64,000 nt of DNA from Marisa cornuarietis (taxonomy: Eukaryota; Mollusca; Gastropoda; Architaenioglossa; Ampullariidae). The stretch covers positions 186,001 to 250,000 of the forward strand of contig SMMW01000568.1 of the NCBI GenBank assembly GCA_004794655.1, read 5' to 3'. Shown piece by piece: positions 11,507 through 22,750 of this stretch; position 1 is the stretch's first letter; each line of letters begins with the position of its first letter. A program made the translations under genes and the position numbers. The notes under the pieces are model-generated. The model was not told where the DNA came from and ran no database searches. It saw only the letters and a list, made by a program, of their open reading frames with translations.

Positions 11507-11774
11507 GGGGTCAGTTGCACAACACATTTCTAATTTTAAACACTTTAAGGCCTTAAATATTTTTAGATAATCAGTTTAAAGTGCACACCACAATTTTATA
11601 ATTTTTAAAACTAATTAACTGCTTTAAGTAAGATAAAGTTGTTTATGTCGGACTTTCTGTCTTGTCAGTACAATGTTTTGTTTGTTCTTGTGCAATCCAT
11701 CAAAATGGCAAAGAAGAGATTTTGCTTCTTTAGAACAGTTTTAAGGCTTAGAAACATGTTACGCAACTGGCCCC
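11507..11774. mobile_element. MITE with GGGGYCAGTTGC inverted ends, copy 1
   Basis: Ends read GGGGTCAGTTGCACAACA and, complemented, GGGGCCAGTTGCGTAACA. The interior matches 46000-46263 almost base for base over about 260 bases, for example gcacaccacaattttaaaatttt-like and agattttgcttctttagaac. No coding capacity. The superfamily is not assigned. Confidence 0.85.
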
Positions 11775-13144
11775 AGGTCTTTAAAGTATGTGACGAGCAT
11801 GCTGACCGAATCTGATGAACATATCGGAAGTACAAACGTTTGACAAATTTTCACTGAAATGTAAAGAAACTAATAAAGAATAGCTTAAGTTCTAACGGAA
11901 GTCGTATTTAAGTGTTCCTTGTTTGACACAATAACGCACTGACGTACACATTTCAACTTCACACATCGAGCAAACAGATTAGAGGAAAGTTAAAATTGAA
12001 AAGGTATTTTTGCTGTGGGGTGGAAGAATGAAATGAAATGACCGAAGTGACTAAAATCTTACGTGCCATTAGTAATAGGATGTGACTGTATAATTTCGAC
12101 CAAGATATATTCAGAATATTCGATGAAGTGCTGACCTACTAAAATGAGTTGTCAGTCTGTAGCTTGACGTCAGCGTACACGCACAGAAAAAAAGGTCTAC
12201 GCGAAATGGTCCTCGTTACTGGACACATTTTTTCGTTTGTGTTTAAAATATTTTGCATGATGTGCAGGGTTTCACACACAATATATATCCCAGTCACATA
12301 TTCCAGTCATATGTGACTGGTTGTCCTTTCATAGGTGGTCGAAAGTGTGTATAGCGGTGACACTACTGGGGATGGAGATTTGACGCCCTATAGTTTTGTG
12401 TTTACTTTTATGAGTCATGGTCACGAATATTTAACTTTCTTATTATTTAATTATTAAATTATTATTGTTCTCTGTTCAATAGGTGTAGTCCGCTTAATAA
12501 AGTTGTCAAATGATTTATTTTCATTATCTAAGAGTTCATCTATTTGTATACATTTTGAACGGATAGCTTGTTGCTATGCTCTATTGACAGAATATTTGAA
12601 ATTGGATAATGCGTATTAAGACTTAAATACTTCTCTAGTTTTCAACAAACACCGAGCGGCGCTGTCTATTGGAATGTTTTACAGCAGCACCTGGACACTG
12701 GTGATTTACAACTTTACCACGCTTTGTATTGTTAGCGTCTCGAAGAATCTCCGTCGCACTGCCACCCCATCTGTCAGGCAAAACTCTCGGGATGAGAAAA
12801 TGCGGAAGGGGAAAGGGGTAAAAAGCTCGAAACTGCGATTAGGGTGGTCTGGGTGATAGAAGTTGTAATAGATGGAGTTATAAACCATAGAGCAAAATAA
12901 GATCAGAGGAATGTGCAGCAGATTTCTTGTCTGCACCAGATCGACGAGTGTTTGGTGTTTGAAATACCCCCTATTCAGGTCTGATCTGGAACGCATGTAA
13001 GTATCCCTGTGTGCATGATGCACGCCCCCAATTGAAAAATAGACTTTTTCTATTCTTTAGAAAAAGTAACTCCTATTAATCAAAGACGGAGATCAAATAC
13101 TCGAAAAAGTCATAATTTTGATAAGCCAGAAGGTCGTAATGAGT

Positions 13145-13560
13145 CCTTGTAGAAAACCACTTTTCTACCACGTTAAAGCAATAAATCCGTGGTCATTGGA
13201 GTTTTACTTGATGATTCATCTGTTCACGAGAAAGAGAGGAAAGAAAGATTGAATGTACTAGCCGAGGTGCCAGCGCATAGCTTAGTGGGAAAGGGTAGTG
13301 ATAAATCTAGTTAATGACCAGTCAGATCAGATTAGCAGGATTGGACAAAGAAGGTGTAGAAAATCAGTTTTCTACTTTAACACCGCAAAGGTGTAGTCGG
13401 TGCGGTGTTACTTGATAGTTGTCCTTAAAGTGAGAGATGGGAGAGAAAGATTGAAAGGACTGAAGTGGCATAGCCTAGTGGAGAAGGGTAGCGATAAATC
13501 TATCCTACTTAAAAGATAGATCAGATTGCCAGGACTGGACAAGGAAGGGAAAATGTAGTA
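13145..13560. repeat. Divergent tandem duplication, about 200-base unit
   Basis: The unit begins gtagaaaa[c/t]ca[c/g]ttttctac and is repeated near 13357. Shared landmarks in order are an inverted CCGTGG or CACCGC pair, TTACTTGAT, gagagaaagattgaa, catagcctagtggg, agggtagtgataaatcta, cagatcagatt and ggactggacaa. No open frame is conserved. Confidence 0.65.
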
Positions 13561-15364
13561 TCAACTTAAAACCAACAGGACGTTGTAAAAGCCTCACTTT
13601 TATGATCGTCTGCAAACATCTTGTGCGAATGTTGAAGATTGTTGTTTGATTTTATTTTTTGTTTGTATGTTCGGGCGCTTGGAGCTATCATCCTTACAAA
13701 GTTGTATTGCTGCAGGTCTTTACGAAGGTTTGTGTACTGAACTGTTCTATTAGAACATATCTGTGAACTGAACTGAGTTGTTCTGTAAAAATATATCTGT
13801 GGACTAGATTGTGGGGAAAAAAAATTGTAGGAGGAGAAAATTGCCAACAAATCAAAATTCAACAGTTGCTGAACAAAATACGACCACGACGTCATGAGAG
13901 TTGGTAAAGGAAAGTTTAAATTATTTTTATACACTGTCATATAGCTGTATATATTTTATTAACTTATTAATTTACCTTAATTATATTTCCTTATTCCTTT
14001 TATTACCTTTCTTGCTTGTATGAATGCAAGCGGTTGAGTTAGTGGTGTTGTAAACATTCCATTGCGCGAACGGATCTTTATCACGTCACAGTCACGCTTG
14101 GTGTGGTCTGTAGGTGGGACGGCAATGGAAGAGCTTGCCTCTGCTATTGTGTGGAAGGAAGGAATGTTACACGCGATGCTCATTCAACCAGGCTATACGT
14201 GCTAATTTGTCACCAAAAAATCGTTCTTTACGGATCGGTTGAGATTGTCGCTTGACTTGTCGAATGACTGCTAAATGTTTTGGCTACGTGTACGCTCGTG
14301 AATGCACATCTGATGAGTCCTGAGACAGATCGAGACAGTAATGAAGCCTAGGTTTCAATTTTCAGTTAAGAAAATAGAGTTAAGCCTCAAGGTATAATTA
14401 TTCCAATATTTTTGTTGATAAATGGTTCACTTTTGGGGGGAAGAGGGTGGGTATTTGTCTTTCTCCTAGGGCCCAGCTCAGCCCAGCCTCGTGCCGGCCC
14501 TGGTTAGGTATAAGGTTTAGGTAAGCATTATTAGAATTTGTATAATTCATGGTGCTTGTCAAGGTATTACAGCCTATGTCAGCGCGGTCGTGCTCGCAAA
14601 TAAAAATTTTCACCGTGTCTGAAAGGGGATATAATGTCTCAATGGAGTCATTGCATTTACCAGTACGTGTCATGTTTCTCCCATTAAAAGTCGCCATGTT
14701 TGCTTTGTCGTGCGTGTATGCGACCCCAAAATATCGTCTAAGCCTGGCCTACATCGCGCCACAGTCACAGAGAACACCCATCGTCGGCTCCACTCGCAGT
14801 GACAGGCGCGTTTTAACATGGCGACTGGTAGCGATGGAAGCATACAACAAGCGCTAGGCATGGAGTTGGCAAATATCTGCGACGACGATATTCTAATAAT
14901 CAGCAAACGCTTTTTTTTTAATGGCTATTAACCGATAAAGAAGGAGAAATCTCATAACAATCGTGGAGGGAACTCTGCATGGATACACTGGAAGGGATTT
15001 TCAGTGTCAATGAAAATCACGAAATTCGAATGGACTTTGTACGACAAAATTCAGCCAGAAGGAGTTTGCTGTACGCGTGTGATGTGTGCCGGATGGTGAT
15101 GTTTGTGCGCCCGGCTTACTATGTGGAGACTTAGTTCGCGGGAGACAGCTACTTTATCGCCCGTTGGCTTGCATTGTGGAAGACTTACTTAGACTAAAAC
15201 ATTGTTGTCTAGGGGCAAAGATACTAAATACTATCTTTGCTAATGGGGAGCATGTTACAGACCATCGAGCAAGCAGGGCAGAGAGAAGAACCTGGCCATG
15301 ATAGAGGCGCCCCATTCTCAGCCTTTCCGTCTCAAAGTATATTCAGATGAAGCACCATACACAG

Positions 15365-15515
15365 CTTAAAGGACTTAAAGGGTGCATTTTTTCTTATGAT
15401 TTGGAAGGTTCAGCGCAAAATATTATTTCTCAAAAGTTGGGTGAATACTCTGCTCTCCCTGTTCGTTCTCAGGAAACATGCCTACAAATATCACCATGCA
15501 TAAAAAGAGGTACAC
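15365..15515. repeat. Dispersed repeat family R3, copy
   Basis: Begins cttaaaggacttaaagggtg, with a T-rich stretch and tatttctcaaaag, and ends acaaatatcaccatgcata. It resembles 17535-17790, 35875-36145 and 55968-56255. Confidence 0.45.
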
Positions 15516-15790
15516 AGATATTTATCACATGATCTCACCTCTCCCACCTAAAAGTCCTGGCGTCTGTGTTGCTGACCTTTTGTTGTTATTGTTGTTGTTC
15601 ACAGGGATGTTTGTAGTGGTGCGAATCGAGAACGAAAGGGGTATTCACACAGATTTGGGGAAGTAGGTGCTTGAACTGAGCTTCATATTAGACAAGATTT
15701 TTGCACATTCAAAAGGTAATCCCATAAAAAAGCTCGGTTAAGGGGTTGCTGGTGAAATACTAAGAAAGAGATACTCCAAAACGATCGCGA

Positions 15791-15840
15791 AACACTTCGA
15801 CTAACGGCGAAACTACCAGGCTATACAATTGACGACGTGA
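15791..15840. repeat. 50-base block duplicated at 17943
   Basis: The first 22 bases are identical to 17943-17964 and 43 of 50 match overall. Both are preceded by an R3 repeat copy, suggesting duplication of a larger segment. Confidence 0.7.
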
Positions 15841-15904
15841 GTCGCAAAGACACCTGTGATCCACAATATTGTCAGGTATGTAGGCATATCCTTTTCTTAC
15901 ATGA

Positions 15905-15906
<2 letters not shown>

Positions 15907-15991
<85 letters not shown>
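15907..15991. repeat. (GT)n microsatellite
   Basis: About 42 GT units, uninterrupted. Confidence 0.95.
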
Positions 15992-15993
<2 letters not shown>

Positions 15994-16447
15994 TGAGACT
16001 ATGTCTGTTAAGAAATAATGAAGGGAAAGTGTTCTGACATCCAATAAAAGTGAGTTTGTTATTTTTTTTAAAACAATGCTGACATATTCGCCACATAAAA
16101 AGGAAACGCCTGTGAGCAAGAGTGATTTAGTAACAAGGAAGGAAAACGGTGCAAAACTATGCCATAAATGAGGACACCATTTCAGTTCAGCCGAGACTCA
16201 TGCATGGAAACAAAATTATAACTAGAGAGACTGGGAGCACAGAGGAACGTGAAATATACGAATTTGTTCAGTGCAGAAATACGTCGCTCTAGTGGCCATT
16301 GTAAACTATAGAAATTGAGCTCTTGCTGCAGAAAATGCAGTTCGTGATCTCGTGATCTCTGCCTATTTTTGGGGTGGAGGACAGTATATGTGGGGCGTTG
16401 GTATGTAAAATGCTAGAGTTACATTTGTATGTGCGTGGCTAATCGTG

Positions 16448-16448
<1 letters not shown>

Positions 16449-16508
<60 letters not shown>
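16449..16508. repeat. (GT)n microsatellite
   Basis: About 30 GT units. Confidence 0.95.
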
Positions 16509-16510
<2 letters not shown>

Positions 16511-17049
16511 GTGGTGAGTCTGTATGTTTTTCTACTAGGTATAAAATAACACACGCGTGTGTTCATCCTGTACTTTGTAGGTTTTTTGTTTGTCTGAACA
16601 TGTCTTTTTTTGGGGGGGTGCTTATGTGGGTGTGTAAAAGCCTCGATTGCGCCATAGTTTATGTTTTTACAACTTCCTCGTTTTCTGTCTCTTCAAGTGT
16701 GCCTAGTGAACCCGTCTATCTTTCACCACACTTACCTTCTGCCCTCAGAACTGTGTGTACCTAGCTCTCTTATAGTACCCATCTTGTGCCCGTCAAAGTG
16801 CCATTTTTTTAGTACCCATCTTTCTTTCTGAAAGTGTGTATGATACCAGACGTCCCCAGTAAGTCCTTCGTAACCTCTCAGACGAACATTTCCGGACTTT
16901 GAGGGTCACCAAAATATCGTCTAGCAAATAATTTACATCTAGAAATGCAAACAAACTGTAGAGTCAGAAAAATCAACTGAAAGACAAAATATCCATCATA
17001 ATAAAATCAGTTATGTGCTTTCTTTCCAGACAAAGAGAATCCTGCTGAG

Positions 17050-18669
17050 ATGGCCATCCAGCCCGAGATGAACAGCTTTATAAACTGGATGTATGAAAGA
17101 TTGTTCAGCAAAATTGAACTATTGATTGGTGATGACACTTCGACAAGGAGGTCATTTTCAGATAAAATGCACCCAGTGGTAAGTTTACTGGGTTCATACA
17201 AAGGATACCCTTTCCTCCCAACTATTAGCCTCAGAAACTAGAAAGGTCATGCATCACTATATCTAGTGAGTGAGTGAGTGAGTGAGTGAGTGAGTGAGTG
17301 AGTGAGTGAGTGAGTGAGTGAGTGAGTGAGTGAGTGAGTGAGTGAGTGAGTGAGTGAGTGAGTGAGTGAGTGAAAATATAATAAATAAAAGACACTATTA
17401 GCAATGTACTTCGAGAGGTATTTTATCATACATGATCAGTCGCATGAACTACTTTAGTGGATGCCAATCAAGGAAGTTTTGGCTCCTTGCCAGTGACACT
17501 ACTTCACAAGTAGGCTTGTTATTAATTTAGGTCTTATGTTAAAGGTCTAGTGAGGTGCAAAAATTGTTTTCTAATATGAATGGATTAATTTCAGTACTAT
17601 TTCCCCAACAATATTACAGCCGACCAGACAGTCTGCTAAAAATCTACACTACATATATGAATCTCCAAAACATCGTGTAGAAAATATTATTATATACTAT
17701 CAATATTGCTTAGTCAGGATGAATACATTCCGTTCTTCCTGTGATATACGTCTACAAACATCACCATGCACAGAAAGAGACCAACACGCAGGTCTGTACA
17801 TGAAACGTTTGTGTTTTCAAGGCCCCCAACGGTGGAATTATGTCTTAATTAAATATATCTGTGTACAAACATGACGTCACTATTTTTATCTCTTTCTGAG
17901 CATAATAATGTTTGTATCTGTGTATGTCGAAAACGAGTGCGGAACACTTCGACTAACGGCGAAATTGCCATGTTATACAATTTACAACATGAAGATCTGG
18001 AAGGTATTCATCCAGAATTAGGGAAATGGTATCATGCACCCAGCTTTACACAGGCATTAGGAAAAAATGTTTCTCATTTGACCTTAACGTTTCTGTAAAT
18101 TCCCATACTGTTTCATGTCGTCTCCTGCTGATCTTCTCCAATCTCAACAGTTGCCATCGTTGTCGCTGTTGCATCATTCTAGTAAGAAAAAAAAACACGT
18201 TAGAATCGTTCAGAAGATTGTTTATGCACAAGTATGTTTTCTCGTATTGTAAGGTTTCTCTATTTGAAAACACGAGCATTAGTTATTCTTCTGAGTGTAC
18301 GACACAGTCTTACAAATGTACTACACGAAATATATTCCACCATGAGACAGATTTATGTGCTACACAAAACGTATTCCACGATGACACAGATTCATGACAT
18401 GCTGCAAAGTATGGAGGAGAGAGTGCAGACGTATGCGGAGGAGCTCGAGTCTGTGATGCGTCTACAAGGACAGCGTCGCAACAGCAACACCAGCAGCAAC
18501 GATCGGCAGGATGGGGGATTCGATATACAGGTCCTGGAGAGCGCCCTCAGCTCCATCTGCGTAATGGAGGGCCAGCTTAACCAAACGTTTTACAGGAAAA
18601 TTCACGAGCAGCGGCGAACGACTGGAAGCAGTTTCAATAGTAAGTGACTGAATTAAGAAATTTGCTACA

Positions 18670-18702
<33 letters not shown>

Positions 18703-21700
18703 GGGACAGGGAGAGAGAAAAGCGAAACTGTGAAGTATTCAGGGTTGTGCCCATTTTTAAAAGATTTTTTTGCTTTTAGGCGCTCACATTTTCTTTCTTC
18801 ATATTTGACTATTCACATTTAAAAGAAGAACTACAACGACAATCCCAATGCAAAATATTGCAGTTTTATCTTTTAGAGCAACATTATGTTAATGTCTGTT
18901 GCCGTTTTAGTTAGTTAGTCAGCCATTTGGTTTGTTATAGAGCTGAAACTTCTAGAATGAGCCTCTTACTAAGTCGCTGAGATAATCATCTTTTCCTATT
19001 ACATTTAATGCTTTGCTTCCTACATAATGTCGCTTTGAGCTGATTAGAAACTAAGCATCATCTCTATTGGTCTTGGGACCGAGCACTTATAATACTAATA
19101 GGTTAAGGGCTTTCTTAACCGGAATTAAAATAGCATTTAATGAGATATTTTAATTATGTTTGGGAGTTGTTACAAATAACTATCAAGTAAAAAGTTTCCA
19201 AAGTCATACATTCGACAACGTGACCTTTTAGGCAGGGGCTCTATTTTGCTGTGATGTCATAAATAAATCGAATAATTCAAATCTTCTGATAGCGAGTTAT
19301 CACCTTTTCTTTTCTTCTGCCCTGCCAGGTGTGTCCAGCGCCGATCAGTGCCACCTGCGAGCCCTCAAGTCGTGTCATCAGAAGCTGGTCAACGAATTGT
19401 GTCTGCAGGACACGGGGCTGCAGGAGCAGCTCGTCTCCAGAGGATTGCTGACCCCCAACGATGCGATCCAGATCAACCGCCAGTCGTCTGCTTCCGCCAA
19501 GAACGAGAAGATGCTGGAGATCGTCGCCAGGCGGATGGACAGACGGGCGTTCCGTTCGATCTTCCTGCCGGAGCTGAGGAAGGACTGCGGCAACTCCCAC
19601 CTGGCGGAACAGCTGGAAGAAGCGGACATGCAGATTAAGGGAGAGGTAGAGGAGGATGTCTGTCCTTTCTGCAGGCTGACCGAGGAAGTGGACCCCAAGG
19701 CACTTGCCCGCTCGCTATACACTAAGGGGGCCATAACTCCCAACACGTATCGAGACCTTGTGGATGGAGTCATGTCGCGGCAAAGAAAGTAAATACTTGA
19801 CTGATGTGTGTCTGCTCTTCTTGACATTGTTTGCCGCTGTCTTTGTGTCCCTCTCTTTGCGTGCGTGTGCCTGTGTTTGGTTTTTTTCTCTCTCTCTCTC
19901 TCGCTGTGTGTGTGTGTGAGTTCAGCCTGCAGAAAGGACAGGCATCCTCCTCCAGCTCTACCTTAATCTGCATGAAAGAGGCTGGAGATGACCTTGTTAT
20001 TAAGCAAATCACTCCTGTGGGATATTCATTCATAATCCCAGGTCTGCTGATAGATGTGGTGGCGGCATTGCGGCTGTATACAAGAAATCCGTGCTCCTGT
20101 GGTCTTTGGTGTCAGAGACGTTTAAGACATTTGAGTCACTCAGTTTCACCCTCACTCGTGGTTCACTGACGTTTCATGTTTTGCTGTTGTATCACCCTCC
20201 TTACTCCAAAAACAACAAAGTGACTAATTCAGTGTTCTGTGAAGAGTTTATTCCCTTGGTCTCCAGCCTAGCTGCTGCCAACAAATACTTGTTAATCCTT
20301 GGAGATGTGAATATCCACTTTGATGTGCCATCTGACCCTGACACTCAGACTTTGTCAGCTGTTGGACTGCCTTGATCCTGTTCAATATGTCAACTCCCCT
20401 ACTCACTGTAAGGGCTATACCTTGGACTGGGTTATTGTGAGACCCGGCCATCACTTTGTTAGGTCTATTGTTGTGGAAGACCTGCAACTTTCTGGTCATT
20501 TTCTTGTTGTTTGCTACCAGCATGTCAAGGCCTGGCTTATCGAGAAAGACTGTGTGCACTAGAAATGTGCGTGGAATGGACTCAGATTCTTTTCTTGTCG
20601 AACTTCTGCTTTCTGATCTCCTGATCTCCACCCCACCCCCCCTGATAATGTATACTCCAGAGGTACGCCAAGCCAAAAAGGCTTCCTACCTCAGTGACCG
20701 TCCACAAAGGGTGATGGTCAATCAAGCTTCTTCAGTGACAGTTCCATTGCAGTGCGATGTCCCGCAGGGTTATGTTTTGGGCCCAGTTTTATTTTCTATT
20801 TACACATCTCAGCTTGATCCCCTCATTGAAAAGCATAATGTGAACCGCAAGATGTTTGCAGATGATACTGAACTCTATCGTTCTTTCAGTACAGACAGTG
20901 AGTCGGTGCGTGAGGCAGTCTGTGCGGTAGAAGAGTGTTGTTTAGAGGTAAAGTCATGAATGCTAAGGAACAAACTCAAGCTTAATGACGAGAAGACAGA
21001 GGCGATGCTATGTGGTTCCAAGTTTAGCCTTAGCAAAGTCTCTCTAGACTCCATCCAAGTGGGTCAAGCTAGAATCCCCCTGTTCTGTTCTGTGGTCAAG
21101 GGATGTTATTTTCATATCCGCACACTTGGACGACTCCAACCCATTCTCAATAAGAAGACTGCAAATGTAGTTGCTGTGTCCCTTATTCATTCAAGGTTAG
21201 ATTATGCAAACAGCTGCCTCTGGGGAATTTCAAAGAGTGAGTTGTTGAGGCTTCAGCGAGTGCAAAATACGGCTGCTAGAATAGTTGCACGAAAGAAAAA
21301 GACTGACCATATCACTACCACATTGTGTGACCTCCACTGGCTTCCTGTGGAGAAAAGGATCGACCACAAATTGTTAAGTCTGACATATGGCTGCCTTCAC
21401 GACCTTGCGCCTGCATATCTGCAAGATATTCACCGTCACCAACCTCAGCGGAACCTTCGTTCAGCAGCCCAATCCAGACTAAGACGACCAAATGTTCAGA
21501 CATGGAACACAAACAAAAAGACAATGGGTTTCAGATCCTTCTCAAATGTAGCCCCGCTTCTGTAGAACTTGCTTCCCCTCTCGACCAAGGAGTCTGAGAG
21601 TCTTGCAACTATTAAGAAAAAACTGAAGACTCACTTGTTTCAAATGGACTAGTTTTTTTTATCTCATCATCTGCATTTTGTTGTTTGAACTTGATCTTTT

Positions 21701-21768
21701 GACCTGCAGTCTGGTGGCTGTTGGGATCACTGCGCATTGAGCGTGTCTCTGCGATGCGGAAACTGGCG

Positions 21769-21802
<34 letters not shown>

Positions 21803-21872
21803 GTCGTCGTCGTCGTCGTCGTCGTCATCTTCATCATCATAAGTAGTATATTACTTTTATTTTATGTGTATG

Positions 21873-21910
<38 letters not shown>

Positions 21911-22689
21911 CAGGTGGTATTTGCTCCAGAGAAATTTATGCAACGACGAGGCACTCTTGGAGTCCCTGAAGCAAGAAACACCCAATAGTTACAAGATGAT
22001 CAGAAAGCAGGGCCTGCCTGTCGACCGCTGCTGCTGCTACCAGCTTGACCACGAGCGTCTGCAGCCGGCCGGAGCCTACAGGATATCAGGCGTCAGTGAT
22101 TCTTCGTTCGGCATGCACAGTAGAGGTAGGGGTCAGCTCCTTCAATATGCTGGCAATTGTGGAGGAAGCCTTATCAGTGCCACTATCATCATCACTTTTT
22201 CCGCCGAGCAAGATTGAATTCTTGCAATAAAATACAACGTTTCGTTGTGTAATGTGTTCTTGTACCTGGTGTCTTCTTAGAGTATTTATATATATTGAAA
22301 GAATATTTCTATTCGTATTCGTCTTCCACGTCCGTCCGTCCGTTCGTCTGTCTGTTTTATATGCACGCAAACGTGTTTGTTGCTTTCTGTTTCAAGCCCC
22401 TTCCTATGAAACAGATCAGGCATTGGGCCGCTCGGAACATCGCATTTGCCTCATTTTTGACAACCTAAGCATCAGGCGCCAGTGCTACCAGGTTGACTCT
22501 GCAACTTTGCGCGACACTTTTGAACAGTTCGGCTTTGATGTCAGAATCAGTCATGAAGTCACCTGGGAGGATATGTTCGCCACTTTGCAAACCTGCACTG
22601 CGCGTGATGGTCAAGAGGGGCAACAGGAAACAGAATGCTTGGTTGTCGTTCTGCTTGTACATCTGGAAGACAGGTACACCAGAACAAAA

Positions 22690-22750
<61 letters not shown>

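Larger units (their letters stand above)
9994..17029. other. Intergenic region between the Rab and CARD-caspase genes
   Basis: No recognised gene. It holds microsatellites, one complete MITE (11507-11774), a divergent tandem duplication (13145-13560), members of a dispersed repeat, and a 50-base block (15791-15840) repeated at 17943. An open segment around 15756-15876 ends in a donor-like CAG|GTATGT. It could be an upstream exon, but its phase does not fit the exon at 17030. Untranslated leader exons of the CARD gene may lie here. Confidence 0.55.

Noticed and set aside
15872..16119. Open frames of (TH)n or (CV)n over GT/CA runs (also at 6301, 10017, 10333, 16363)
   Set aside because: Pure microsatellite translation, no start context or homology.
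17247..17429. Open frame of repeated Ser-Leu-Thr-His on the minus strand
   Set aside because: By-product of the (GTGA)n tract.
21769..21912. Possible CRISPR-like array from regular short repeats
   Set aside because: Direct trinucleotide and tetranucleotide runs with no spacers, in a eukaryotic intron.
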